Below, piece by piece: positions 26,072 to 35,067 of a stretch of DNA of 64,000 bases; within the stretch, counting starts at the first letter, position 1; the number at the start of each line of letters is the position of its first letter. The translations under genes were made by a program, and so were the position numbers. This DNA is from Lachnospiraceae bacterium M18-1 (GTDB lineage Bacteria > Bacillota > Clostridia > Lachnospirales > Lachnospiraceae): assembly GCA_000403295.2 (NCBI GenBank), contig KE159605.1, positions 738,168 to 802,167 of the forward strand, given 5' to 3'. The notes beneath the pieces were generated by a model. That model did not search any database. It saw only the letters and a program-made list of their open reading frames with translations, and was not told where the DNA came from.

Positions 26072-26153
26072 TTCCTCCTGTCAGTTCAAACTCGAATATC
26101 GAAAGGGCATCTCATCTATCCCCGTAAGACCGGCGGATTTCATCCGACAAGCC

Positions 26154-26189
26154 TTGTATCATTGTATACATTAATACAATTTTTGTCAA
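26154..26189 (-). promoter_or_regulatory. gntR-icd promoter with overlapping inverted-repeat operator
   Basis: On the minus strand a perfect TTGACA (26184-26189) is 17 bp from TACAAT (26161-26166). The inverted repeat ATTGTAT-6-ATACAAT (26161-26180) covers the -10 and spacer, and a further TTGTAT half-site lies at 26154-26159. This arrangement suits autorepression by the GntR protein. Confidence 0.7.
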
Positions 26190-26230
26190 TATATGGAACA
26201 TGAGAAGAAAATGATATATTAATTCGGAGG

Positions 26231-27394
26231 TCAGACGATAACCCGGACCTTTAACACCCCTTTGATCTCTCCCAGACTCTCCACAACTTTATCGGAAATC
26301 TCTGCATCCACATCGATCATCGTGTATGCATACGCTTTTTTACTTTTATTTGTCATCAGCGTGATATTCATGTTTTCCTTCGCGAGAAGTGACGTAAACT
26401 GTCCCAACATATTTGGGATATTATGATGCAGGATCGTCACCCGGCTGCCCTCTTCCTTGACTCCCATATTGCAGTCCGGATAGTTCACGGAATGGGTGAT
26501 ATTTCCGTTTTCCAGATAATCCCGCAGTTCTTTCACAGCCATTTTCGCGCAATTATCCTCGGACTCCTCTGTGGACGCCCCCAGATGTGGAATCACGATG
26601 GCACCTTTCACGCCTGCGATCTCCGGGGTCGGAAAATCCGTTACATACCTTTTTACCGATCCGGAGATCAACGCATCCACGATGGCCTCACTGTCCACCA
26701 GAATATCCCGGGCAAAGTTCAGGATGATGACGCCCTTTTTCATCAGACTGATAGCCTCACGGTTGATCATGCCCTTGGTGCTGTCCAGCGCCGGCACGTG
26801 AATAGTAAGATAATCACATTCCTTGTAGAGTTCATCTACAGTCTTCGCATGGTGGATATTTCTGGACAGCTGCCATGCGGCGTCTACCGATACGTATGGA
26901 TCATATCCGTACACATCCATTCCCAGATGGATGGCCGCGTTAGCGACCCGCACGCCGATGGCGCCCAGACCGATGACACCCAGCTTCTTACCGTCAAGCT
27001 CTCTTCCGGCAAATGCTTTCTTCGCCTTCTCGGCTTCCTTCGCAAGATCTCCGTCCTCTTCATGCTCCTGCACCCAGTTGATGCCCCCGATGATATCCCG
27101 GGCCGCCAGCAGCATCCCTGCCAGAACCAGCTCCTTGACACCATTGGCATTGGCACCGGGCGTATTGAATACAACGATACCCTTTTCCGCACATGCTTCC
27201 AGAGGAATGTTGTTCACTCCGGCTCCGGCACGGGCAACCGCCTTCAATTCTTTTCCAAATTCCATCTCATGCATGGCAGCGCTGCGGACGAGGATCGCAT
27301 CTGCTTCTTCTGCATGTTCCACTCTGGCATAGTTCTCGTCAAATCGTTCAATTCCAACCGGCGCGATCGGATTCAGGCAATGATATTTATACAT
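26231..27394 (-). CDS. serA: D-3-phosphoglycerate dehydrogenase
   Basis: A 387-residue enzyme starting serine synthesis from 3-phosphoglycerate. The NAD fold has KKLGVIGLGAIGVRVANAAI, and the catalytic Arg/Glu/His region includes ARAGAGVNNIPLEACAEKGI and IVIPHLGASTEESEDNCAKM. A C-terminal ACT domain (VTILHHNIPNMLGQFTSLLA and on) points to allosteric control, classically by serine. The ATG at 27394 follows the serC stop directly (no gap), with AGAGGAG inside the serC end, so translation is coupled. Confidence 0.95.
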   Translation of the reverse strand: MYKYHCLNPIAPVGIERFDENYARVEHAEEADAILVRSAAMHEMEFGKELKAVARAGAGVNNIPLEACAEKGIVVFNTPGANANGVKELVLAGMLLAARDIIGGINWVQEHEEDGDLAKEAEKAKKAFAGRELDGKKLGVIGLGAIGVRVANAAIHLGMDVYGYDPYVSVDAAWQLSRNIHHAKTVDELYKECDYLTIHVPALDSTKGMINREAISLMKKGVIILNFARDILVDSEAIVDALISGSVKRYVTDFPTPEIAGVKGAIVIPHLGASTEESEDNCAKMAVKELRDYLENGNITHSVNYPDCNMGVKEEGSRVTILHHNIPNMLGQFTSLLAKENMNITLMTNKSKKAYAYTMIDVDAEISDKVVESLGEIKGVLKVRVIV

Positions 27395-27395
27395 C

Positions 27396-28478
27396 TTACA
27401 GATTCTCCTCTTCAAACTTCTTCATAAATGCAACCAGCGCTTCTACTCCTTCATAAGGCATCGCGTTGTAAATGCTCGCGCGCATACCGCCCACGCTCCT
27501 GTGGCCCTTGAGATTTTCCAGTCCTGCCGCCTTTGCTTCTTTTACAAATCTGGCATCCAGGTCTGCGTCCCCTGTGACAAACGGAACGTTCATCAGAGAA
27601 CGGTCCTTCGGTACGACAGTCCCCTTGAACAGCCTGCTCTGATCCAGAAAATCATACAAAAGCTTCGCCTTCTTTTCGTTGCGCTCCTTCATCACTTCCA
27701 GCCCGCCCATCTTTTTAAGCCACTTGAACACCTTGCCACAGATATAGATTCCATAGGCCGGCGGCGTATTATATAAAGACTTCGCATCCGCATGGGTCTT
27801 GTAGGTCAGCATGGTGGGCGTCCCCGAAAGGACGTCCTCTGTGATCAGATCTTCCCGGATGATCACGATCACAACGCCTGCCGGACCGATATTTTTCTGA
27901 ACCCCGCCGTATACGATTCCGTATTTTGTTACGTCGATAGGTTCGGATAGGAAACAGGAGGATATATCCGATACCAATATCTTTCCCTTTGTATTGGGAA
28001 GCTCCTGATACTTGGTGCCGTAGATCGTATTATTTTCACAGATATAGACGTAATCCGCATCTTCGGAAACAGGAAGGTCCGAGCAGTCCGGGATATAGGA
28101 ATAGGTCTGATCCTCCGAGGAAGCGATCCGGTTGACCTTTCCATATTTTTCCGCCTCCTGGGCCGCCTTTTTCGCCCACTGTCCGGTGATGATATAATCC
28201 GCAGATCTGTTCTTCATCAGATTCATCGGGATCATGGCAAACTGCTGGGAAGCCCCTCCTTGCAGAAACAGCACCTTATAATTGTCGGGAATCCCCATCA
28301 GTTCCCGAAGATCTGCTTCCGCGCCGGTGATGATCTCATCGTAGGCCTTGGAACGATGGCTCATCTCCATCACGGACATGCCAGTCCCTCTATAGTCCAG
28401 CATCTCGTCTGCTGCTTCCTGAAGCACTTCCTCCGGCAATACTGCCGGCCCTGCCGAAAAATTATATACTCTGCTCAT
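27396..28478 (-). CDS. serC: phosphoserine aminotransferase
   Basis: A 360-residue PLP enzyme converting 3-phosphohydroxypyruvate to phosphoserine. It starts MSRVYNFSAGPAVLPEEVLQ, the SerC hallmark. The Lys that holds PLP is in YGGVQKNIGPAGVVIVI, and substrate-binding segments include LFLQGGASQQFAMIPMNL and GHRSVGGMRASIYNAMPYEG. The gene is directly upstream of serA. No serB is present here; a phosphatase elsewhere must complete serine synthesis. Confidence 0.97.
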   Translation of the reverse strand: MSRVYNFSAGPAVLPEEVLQEAADEMLDYRGTGMSVMEMSHRSKAYDEIITGAEADLRELMGIPDNYKVLFLQGGASQQFAMIPMNLMKNRSADYIITGQWAKKAAQEAEKYGKVNRIASSEDQTYSYIPDCSDLPVSEDADYVYICENNTIYGTKYQELPNTKGKILVSDISSCFLSEPIDVTKYGIVYGGVQKNIGPAGVVIVIIREDLITEDVLSGTPTMLTYKTHADAKSLYNTPPAYGIYICGKVFKWLKKMGGLEVMKERNEKKAKLLYDFLDQSRLFKGTVVPKDRSLMNVPFVTGDADLDARFVKEAKAAGLENLKGHRSVGGMRASIYNAMPYEGVEALVAFMKKFEEENL

Positions 28479-28525
28479 TTTTCATTCCTCCTCACTCACT
28501 TCAAATCTGTATCTGTCCTGAAAAG

Positions 28526-30196
28526 CTACAGATCCTCTTCATCAAACGCCTCGCTGATTGCCGCACCGGGTGCGACCATCGGCCACACTTTATCATCGCA
28601 GTCAATCTGACAGTCGATCAATACCGGCTGATCTGATTTCAGCGCCCTGGCGAACGCCTCCCGGAACTCCTCCTGCGTTGTCGCGCGGATACCTTCCGCC
28701 CCCATAGCTTTTGCAAGCTTGACAAAGTCTACTCCATCATTCAAAACGGTAGCGGAATACCGCTGTCCGTAGAACAGGTTCTGCCACTGGCGTACCATCC
28801 CCAGCACATGGTTGTTGATCACTACCTCGATGACCGGAATCTGATACCGCGCCGCGGTCGCGATCTCATTCATATTCATCCGAAAACAGCCGTCACCGGC
28901 AATATTGACCACGGTCTTGTCCGGGCAGCCCATCTTGGCTCCCAGAGACGCCCCCAGGCCATATCCCATGGTCCCCAGGCCGCCGGAGGTCAAAAATGTC
29001 CGGGGCCTTGAATACCGGTAAAACTGGGCCGCCCACATCTGGTGCTGCCCCACCTCGGTCACGATCAGGGCATCCCCTTTTGTCTGCCGGTAGATCTCTT
29101 CGACAATAAAGGGCCCGCTCAGCGTATCCGGATGAAATTTCATAGGATATTGCTGCCCGTATTCCCGGATTCTTTCCATCCATTCCGGGTGAGACTGCTG
29201 GGAAAGCTTTTGATTTACCTTTTTCAGGGACTCCCGGATATCTCCTGTGACCCCGGCAGTGATGATCACATTTTTATTCATCTCCGCAGGATCCACATCA
29301 AACTGCAGGATTTTCGCATCCTTCGCAAATTTCTGTGTATTGCCTGTGACGCGGTCGCTGAACCGGGCGCCGAATACGATCAGCAGGTCGCATTCGCTGA
29401 CCCCAAAATTGGAGGTCTTGGTCCCGTGCATGCCCAGCATTCCCGTATACCGCTCATCAGTCCCCGGAAATGCCCCTTTTCCCATCAGGGAATCGGTGAC
29501 CGGCGCATCCGCCTTATCCACAAACTCCCTCAGTTCTTCACTGGCTCCGGAAAGCACGGCGCCGCCGCCTACAAAAACATAGGGGCGCTCTGCCTCTTCG
29601 ATCATTGCTACGGCCCGTTCAATCTCCTGTTCCTGGATGTTTGTTCCATCCGGCACATAAGGCAGAATCTCTTCCTTTGTATACTCTGTCTTCGTACCGG
29701 TCACATCCTTCGGAATATCAATAAGCACCGGGCCCGGCCGGCCGGACCTGGCAATCTGGAATGCCTTCCGGATAGTGTCCGCCAGGGTGCTCACATCCTT
29801 TACGATATAATTGTGTTTCGTAATAGGCATCGTGATCCCGGTGATATCCACTTCCTGAAAGCTGTCCTTCCCAAGAAGGGAAACACCCACATTGCAGGTG
29901 ATCGCTACAATAGGGATCGAATCCATATACGCAGTAGCGATCCCTGTCACCAGGTTGGTGGCTCCCGGACCGCTGGTAGCAAAGCACACCCCTACCTTGC
30001 CGGTGGCACGGGCATATCCGTCCGCAGCATGTGCCGCTCCCTGCTCATGGGATGTAAGTATATGCTTTATTTCATCACTATGCTGATATAACGCGTCGTA
30101 TACATTTAAGATCGCACCGCCCGGATACCCGAATACCGTATCCACGCCCTGCTCCTTCAGGCATTCAATGACAATGTCTGCTCCTGTCAAATACAT
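28526..30196 (-). CDS. ilvB: acetolactate synthase large subunit
   Basis: A 556-residue ThDP enzyme of branched-chain amino acid synthesis. The N-terminal domain has GYPGGAILNVYDALY, the essential Glu in HILTSHEQGAAHAADGYARA, and FATSGPGATNLVTGIATAYM. The ThDP-Mg site is AGDGCFRMNMNEIATAARYQ with the later NNHVLGMVRQWQ. The FAD-binding middle part supports the anabolic rather than catabolic (AlsS) class. No small regulatory subunit gene (ilvN) adjoins it. It lies 16 bp after ilvD in one transcript. Confidence 0.95.
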   Translation of the reverse strand: MYLTGADIVIECLKEQGVDTVFGYPGGAILNVYDALYQHSDEIKHILTSHEQGAAHAADGYARATGKVGVCFATSGPGATNLVTGIATAYMDSIPIVAITCNVGVSLLGKDSFQEVDITGITMPITKHNYIVKDVSTLADTIRKAFQIARSGRPGPVLIDIPKDVTGTKTEYTKEEILPYVPDGTNIQEQEIERAVAMIEEAERPYVFVGGGAVLSGASEELREFVDKADAPVTDSLMGKGAFPGTDERYTGMLGMHGTKTSNFGVSECDLLIVFGARFSDRVTGNTQKFAKDAKILQFDVDPAEMNKNVIITAGVTGDIRESLKKVNQKLSQQSHPEWMERIREYGQQYPMKFHPDTLSGPFIVEEIYRQTKGDALIVTEVGQHQMWAAQFYRYSRPRTFLTSGGLGTMGYGLGASLGAKMGCPDKTVVNIAGDGCFRMNMNEIATAARYQIPVIEVVINNHVLGMVRQWQNLFYGQRYSATVLNDGVDFVKLAKAMGAEGIRATTQEEFREAFARALKSDQPVLIDCQIDCDDKVWPMVAPGAAISEAFDEEDL

Positions 30197-30212
30197 TGCA
30201 GGTACCTCCTAA

Positions 30213-31889
30213 TCATTCTTTTGTTTTCGGAATCTCCAGGATAGCCCCCCGGTTGCCGGATGTCACCATGGAAGCGTATCTTGCCAGATATCCGGTCTTC
30301 ACATTGGGCTCCTTGGGCTGCCATTTTGCTTTCCTTGCCGCCAGCTCTTCCTCAGACACATCCAGTTCCAGTTTCAGCTCCGGAATGTTGATCTTGATCA
30401 GGTCCCCCTCTTCTACCAAAGCGATAGGGCCGCCAACAGCCGCCTCTGGGGATACATGCCCGATGGAAGCTCCTCTGGAGGCTCCGCTGAAACGTCCGTC
30501 CGTGATCAGCGCAACGGAAGATCCCAGTCCCATGCCGGCAATGGCTGAGGTGGGATTCAGCATTTCACGCATTCCAGGACCGCCCTTGGGCCCTTCATAG
30601 CGGATGACCACCACATCCCCCGCATGGATCTCTCCGCCCTTAATCGCCGCGATCGCATCCTCCTCACATTCGAACACTCTCGCAGGTCCTTCGTGGACAA
30701 GCATCTCCTCCACCACTGCGGAACGCTTTACCACACTTCCGTCCGGCGCCAGATTCCCTTTCAGGACTGCAAGTCCGCCTGTCTCACTGTAGGGATGGTC
30801 GATGGGACGGATGACCTCCGGATCCCGGTTGACGCATCCGGAAATGTTTTCTCCCACTGTCTTTCCGGTAACGGTCATACAGTCCGTATGGAGCAGGCTC
30901 TTTTTATTCAGTTCATTCATCACCGCGCTGACGCCTCCGGCTTCGTTCAGGTCTTCCATATAGGTAGGACCTGCCGGTGCCAGATGACACAGGTTAGGCG
31001 TCTTTGCGCTGATTCCGTTTGCAAAATCAATCTCAAAATCCATGCCGATCTCATGGGCAATAGCCGGAAGGTGGAGCATACTGTTGGTAGAGCATCCCAA
31101 TGCCATATCTACGGTCAGGGCATTGAGCACCGCTTTTTCTGTCATGATATCTCTTGGGCGGATGTTCTTTCTCACCAGTTCCATCACCTGCATACCTGCA
31201 TGCTTCGCGAGGCGGATCCGTTCGGAATAGACTGCCGGAATGGTCCCGTTTCCCGGAAGGCCCATACCCAGCACTTCTGTCAGACAGTTCATACTGTTGG
31301 CTGTGTACATGCCGGAGCAGGAACCGCAGGTCGGACAGACATTATTCTCAAACTCACAGACCTCTTCTTCGGTCATGGTGCCTGCCGCATAGGATCCCAC
31401 CGCCTCGAACATACTGGACAGACTCCGCTTCTTCCCCTTCACATGGCCCGCAAGCATGGGACCGCCGCTGACAAAGATGGTAGGCACGTTGATCCTGGCC
31501 GCCGCCATCAAAAGGCCCGGTACATTTTTATCACAGTTTGGAATCATCACAAGGGCATCAAACTGATGGGCCATAGCAAGCGCCTCTGTGGAATCCGCGA
31601 TCAGGTCCCTGGTGACCAGAGAATACTTCATCCCGATATGTCCCATGGCAATTCCGTCGCAGACCGCGATCGCCGGAACCATGATCGGCGTCCCTCCCGC
31701 CATGGAGACTCCCATCTTGACCGCTTCCGTGATCTTATCCAGGTTCATATGTCCCGGCACGATCTCATTGTAGGAGCTGACCACGCCTACCAGAGGCCTC
31801 TCCAGTTCTTCCTTTGTATATCCAAGTGCGTTAAACAGGGAACGGTGGGGTGCCTGCTGTACACCCTTTGTAACGGTATCACTTCTCAT
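30213..31889 (-). CDS. ilvD: dihydroxy-acid dehydratase
   Basis: A 558-residue iron-sulfur dehydratase making 2-oxoisovalerate and 2-oxo-3-methylvalerate. Cluster cysteines are in [20 protein letters not shown] and [20 protein letters not shown]. Other marks are [19 protein letters not shown] and [20 protein letters not shown]. The length and motifs are normal for IlvD. It lies between leuB and ilvB. The cluster makes it oxygen-sensitive, in keeping with an anaerobe. Confidence 0.97.
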   Translation of the reverse strand: MRSDTVTKGVQQAPHRSLFNALGYTKEELERPLVGVVSSYNEIVPGHMNLDKITEAVKMGVSMAGGTPIMVPAIAVCDGIAMGHIGMKYSLVTRDLIADSTEALAMAHQFDALVMIPNCDKNVPGLLMAAARINVPTIFVSGGPMLAGHVKGKKRSLSSMFEAVGSYAAGTMTEEEVCEFENNVCPTCGSCSGMYTANSMNCLTEVLGMGLPGNGTIPAVYSERIRLAKHAGMQVMELVRKNIRPRDIMTEKAVLNALTVDMALGCSTNSMLHLPAIAHEIGMDFEIDFANGISAKTPNLCHLAPAGPTYMEDLNEAGGVSAVMNELNKKSLLHTDCMTVTGKTVGENISGCVNRDPEVIRPIDHPYSETGGLAVLKGNLAPDGSVVKRSAVVEEMLVHEGPARVFECEEDAIAAIKGGEIHAGDVVVIRYEGPKGGPGMREMLNPTSAIAGMGLGSSVALITDGRFSGASRGASIGHVSPEAAVGGPIALVEEGDLIKINIPELKLELDVSEEELAARKAKWQPKEPNVKTGYLARYASMVTSGNRGAILEIPKTKE

Positions 31890-31930
31890 CTTTGTATCCT
31901 TCCTTTCTTAATCCTGCGATTCACTGATTT

Positions 31931-33025
31931 TTATACAGTCTGTCTGATATACCTGCAGATCATGTCTCCCATCTCGCTGGTACCGATCTGCGTCTTCCCA
32001 TCTGACATAATATCAATGGTACGGTATCCTTCCTTTAACACCTGTGCGACCGCCTGCTCAATGGCATCCGCTTCTTTGTCCAGGTCAAAGGAGAAGCGCA
32101 GCATCATAGCCGCCGAAAGTATGGTAGCTATAGGATTGGCAATCCCTTTTCCCGCGATATCCGGCGCAGAACCGCCGCTCGGCTCATAGAGTCCGAACCG
32201 GCTCTCGTTTAGGCTGGCGGATGCCAGCATCCCGATAGAGCCGGTCACCATACTAGCTTCATCCGACAAGATATCTCCGAACATATTCTCCGTCAGGATC
32301 ACATCAAACTGCTTCGGATCCTTGACGAGCTGCATCGCGCAGTTATCAACCAGCATATGCTCCAGCTTCACTTCCGGATACTCTGCCGCAACCTCCTCCA
32401 CGACCTTTCTCCACAGCCGGGAAGAATCCAGTACATTGGCTTTGTCTACACTGGTCACTTTTTTCCGCCGCTTCATGGCGATATCGAATCCCCGCCTGGC
32501 AATCCTGCAAATCTCGTTTTCATTATATGTAAGGGTATCACGGGCGGTCATGACGCCGTCCACTTCTTCCGTGGAACGCTCCCCGAAATATAATCCTCCG
32601 GTCAGCTCCCGCATGATCATCATATCAAATCCGCCCTGAGTGATCTCTTCTTTCAAAGGACAAGCCCCTTTTAATTCTTCATACAAAACCGCCGGACGAA
32701 GATTGGCAAACAGGTTCAGTTCCTTCCGGATCCTCAGGAGTCCTGCCTCCGGTCTCTTAGACGGTTCTAACTGATACCAGGGAGAGGTCTTTGCGTCTCC
32801 TCCGATGGAACCCATCAATACGGCGTCGCTCGACTTTGCCAGCCCGATCGTCTCATCTGTCAGCGGCACTCCATGCACATCGATGGATGCCCCGCCCATC
32901 AATAGCTGCGTATAATTCATCTCATGCCCGTAAACTTCTGCTGTTCTGTCCAGAACCTTCATTGCTTCCGTCACGATCTCCGGTCCGATTCCATCGCCCT
33001 TGATCACACCGATATTTAACTTCAT
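31931..33025 (-). CDS. leuB: 3-isopropylmalate dehydrogenase
   Basis: A 364-residue enzyme of leucine synthesis. It begins [20 protein letters not shown]. Substrate and metal sites are visible in [36 protein letters not shown] and [19 protein letters not shown]. The NAD site is [20 protein letters not shown]. It heads the leuB-ilvD-ilvB-serC-serA run behind a strong promoter. leuA, leuC and leuD are not adjacent, which is unusual because leuB normally sits with them. Confidence 0.96.
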   Translation of the reverse strand: MKLNIGVIKGDGIGPEIVTEAMKVLDRTAEVYGHEMNYTQLLMGGASIDVHGVPLTDETIGLAKSSDAVLMGSIGGDAKTSPWYQLEPSKRPEAGLLRIRKELNLFANLRPAVLYEELKGACPLKEEITQGGFDMMIMRELTGGLYFGERSTEEVDGVMTARDTLTYNENEICRIARRGFDIAMKRRKKVTSVDKANVLDSSRLWRKVVEEVAAEYPEVKLEHMLVDNCAMQLVKDPKQFDVILTENMFGDILSDEASMVTGSIGMLASASLNESRFGLYEPSGGSAPDIAGKGIANPIATILSAAMMLRFSFDLDKEADAIEQAVAQVLKEGYRTIDIMSDGKTQIGTSEMGDMICRYIRQTV

Positions 33026-33073
33026 ATCCCATCTTCCTTTCCTCTTCCAAATACATAAAAAACGCTATTTGTT

Positions 33074-33102
33074 ATCATACCGCATTTTTTCGGCTGTTTC
33101 AA
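33074..33102 (-). promoter_or_regulatory. promoter of the leuB-ilv-ser operon
   Basis: On the minus strand TTGAAA (33097-33102) is 17 bp from TATGAT (33074-33079), about 49 bp before the leuB ATG. I see no T-box specifier/antiterminator in the short leader. Confidence 0.65.
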
Positions 33103-33159
33103 CCCTTTGAACTGCAAAATATCACGCGGAAACTAATGCCAGTTACTGTATATATCCAC

Positions 33160-33192
33160 AAAAAAAGACCGGTAGCATTGCCGTCCGGTCCT
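33160..33192 (-). terminator. terminator after yajC
   Basis: On the minus strand, GACCGGACGGCAATGCTACCGGTC forms a hairpin with a GACCGG/CCGGTC base, followed by TTTTTTTG. It lies 25 bp past the yajC stop and insulates the leuB promoter. Confidence 0.85.
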
Positions 33193-33217
33193 TTTACAGT
33201 CATGTAATCCTGTTCTA

Positions 33218-33532
33218 TTATTCTGCTCCCGGCTTTTCCAGCTGGGCGATGGCTGACTTCTGCATCGGGATCCGGCAGTTCTTATTGCTTCCAAATTCCA
33301 CAATGACCGCTTCATCTGAAATGTCAATGATCACACCATAAAATCCGCTGGTAGTCAGCACTGTATCCCCGATCTCCATGGTGGCAAGCATCCCCTGGAC
33401 CCTTTTCTGCTCTTTCTTCTGCGGACGCATCAAAAAGAACCAGAACACACCAATCACGACAGCGTACATAATAAAAATGCTGCCTAATCCTGCCGGGCCT
33501 CCCGCCCCGCTTGAAGCTAATATTCCATTCAT
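33218..33532 (-). CDS. yajC: preprotein translocase subunit YajC
   Basis: A 104-residue protein. A short Gly-rich N-terminus leads to one membrane helix (IFIMYAVVIGVFWFFLM), then the conserved cytoplasmic start RPQKKEQKRVQGMLATMEIG and DTVLTTSGFYGVIIDISDEA. YajC associates with SecDF-YidC. It follows tgt on the same strand, the usual queA-tgt-yajC neighbourhood, but a mobile hairpin element and a separate promoter now lie between them. Confidence 0.95.
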   Translation of the reverse strand: MNGILASSGAGGPAGLGSIFIMYAVVIGVFWFFLMRPQKKEQKRVQGMLATMEIGDTVLTTSGFYGVIIDISDEAVIVEFGSNKNCRIPMQKSAIAQLEKPGAE

Positions 33533-33636
33533 CCTGTTTCCTCCTAACCTCGGTACTCCGAAAAAAACTCCGGAGAGATCTTCTATTGTATAGAGATTCT
33601 TATAGCTGCCGTTTCCTCCTTCGGCACAATATACTT

Positions 33637-33665
33637 ATCATACACAAAAATACCGGATTCTTCAA
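33637..33665 (-). promoter_or_regulatory. promoter of yajC
   Basis: On the minus strand TTGAAG (33660-33665) is 17 bp from TATGAT (33637-33642), 105 bp before the yajC ATG. It sits just downstream of the repeat element inserted after tgt. Confidence 0.6.
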
Positions 33666-33703
33666 GCCTAATTTTCTATTTTCTTTAAATCCCATTTTAA
33701 GTC

Positions 33704-33851
33704 GTTACTGTTCACACCCTGACCGGGTGCTCACAGTAACGGCATCCAGCCCATTGAAAAGTCGCCTATCGGCGAGGGGCTGGATGCCCGCCCCATCACT
33801 AAATTGGCCGGATGCCGTGCAGCAAGTGCACGACACCGTGTGAACAGTAAC
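33704..33851. mobile_element. 148-bp MITE-like hairpin element, full copy (copy B), with 8-bp target duplication
   Basis: The element starts GTTACTGTTCACAC and ends GTGTGAACAGTAAC, perfect 14-bp inverted ends. It is flanked by the exact direct repeat TTTAAGTC (33696-33703 and 33852-33859). Inside are hairpin 1 (33704-33740, 37 nt), hairpin 2 (33741-33788; GGCATCCAGCCC/GGGCTGGATGCC around a CGCC-TAT-CGGCG inner stem) and a third stem (GTGC/GCAC) before the right end. It has no coding capacity. It lies between the tgt stop and yajC, ending only 10 bp from the tgt stop codon. Confidence 0.85.
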
Positions 33852-33861
33852 TTTAAGTCGC

Positions 33862-34992
33862 CTATCCTTGTTCCTGAATCCCTGACAGCTTTCTCTTTTT
33901 ATAGTCCTGATATTCTCCTGCCTCAATTGCGTCCCGGATCTCTTCCATCATCGTATTGTAAAAATACAGATTATGCAGGACACAGAGCCGCATTCCCAGC
34001 ATTTCCTTTGCTTTGAGCAGATGCCGGATATAGGCGCGGCTGTAGCTTCTGCACGCCGGACACTGGCATCCCTCTTCTATGGGGCCTGGATCTGTCTCGT
34101 ATTTTGCATTGAACAGATTCAGCTTGCCATGGTTGGTATACACATGCCCGTGCCGCCCGTTCCGCGAAGGGTAAACACAGTCGAAGAAATCCACGCCCCG
34201 GTCTACTGCTTCCAGAATATTCGCAGGCGTTCCCACTCCCATCAGGTACACCGGCCGGTCCTTGGGAAGCAGAGGAACCACGGCCTCCAGGATGCGGTAC
34301 ATCTCTTCATGGCTCTCTCCCACCGCCAGGCCGCCGATAGCATACCCGGCCAGATCCAGCTCCGTGATCTGCTTCGCGTGCTCCCTGCGGATATCTTCAT
34401 AGATCCCCCCCTGGTTGATGCCGAACAAAAGCTGCTCACGGTTAATCGTGTCCGGCAGCGCGTTCAGCCTGTCCATTTCTGCCTTGCAGCGCTTCAGCCA
34501 GCGGTATGTCCTGGATACAGAATCCTCCATATAGGCACGGTCCGCCACGCTCGAAGGACATTCATCAAATGCCATAGCGATGGTGGAAGCCAGGTTGGAC
34601 TGGATCTGCATACTCTCCTCAGGACCCATGAAAATCTTTCTCCCGTCGATATGGGATTGAAAATGAACTCCTTCTTCCTTGATCTTTCTCAGTCCCGCCA
34701 GTGAAAACACCTGAAATCCGCCGGAATCCGTCAGGATCGGCTTATCCCAGTTCATAAACCGGTGTAGTCCCCCCATCTGCCTGACGATGTGGTCTCCTGG
34801 CCGTACATGAAGATGATAGGTATTGGACAACTCCACCTGCGTCTTGATCTGACGCAGGTCATCGGTCGAAACCGCGCCCTTAATGGCGGCCGCGGTTCCT
34901 ACGTTCATGAAAACCGGCGTCTCGATATTTCCGTGAACGGTGGCAAGGCGTCCCCGCTTCGCCATCCCGTCTGTTTTTATCAAATGATACAT
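33862..34992 (-). CDS. tgt: tRNA-guanine transglycosylase (queuine tRNA-ribosyltransferase)
   Basis: A 376-residue enzyme that exchanges guanine-34 for preQ1 in GUN-anticodon tRNAs. Active-site motifs are ILTDSGGFQVFSLAGLRK, MAFDECPSS, LFGINQGGIYEDIRREHAK and YLMGVGTPANILEAVDRGVD. The second Asp region reads FFDCVYPSRNGRHGHVYT. Zinc ligands are in CQCPACRSYSRAYIRHLLKA plus a later His. The ATG at 34992 follows AGAGGG. The mobile element after the gene does not touch its stop. Confidence 0.97.
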   Translation of the reverse strand: MYHLIKTDGMAKRGRLATVHGNIETPVFMNVGTAAAIKGAVSTDDLRQIKTQVELSNTYHLHVRPGDHIVRQMGGLHRFMNWDKPILTDSGGFQVFSLAGLRKIKEEGVHFQSHIDGRKIFMGPEESMQIQSNLASTIAMAFDECPSSVADRAYMEDSVSRTYRWLKRCKAEMDRLNALPDTINREQLLFGINQGGIYEDIRREHAKQITELDLAGYAIGGLAVGESHEEMYRILEAVVPLLPKDRPVYLMGVGTPANILEAVDRGVDFFDCVYPSRNGRHGHVYTNHGKLNLFNAKYETDPGPIEEGCQCPACRSYSRAYIRHLLKAKEMLGMRLCVLHNLYFYNTMMEEIRDAIEAGEYQDYKKRKLSGIQEQG

Positions 34993-35067
34993 TTTTCCCT
35001 CTTTCATAAATTGAAACTTGCACAGTATATTGTTTTAGCTGACGCCATTCAGAATCGCTGCTGCAAA

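Noticed and set aside
30624..32189. 521-codon plus-strand frame opposite ilvD and leuB
   Set aside because: It is antisense to two well-supported enzymes, its composition is a mirror of theirs (His/Arg/Gly-rich), and it crosses the ilvD-leuB gap.
33026..33073. T-box or other riboswitch before leuB
   Set aside because: The leader is only about 50 nt after the -10 and contains no T-box consensus or second terminator-like stem.
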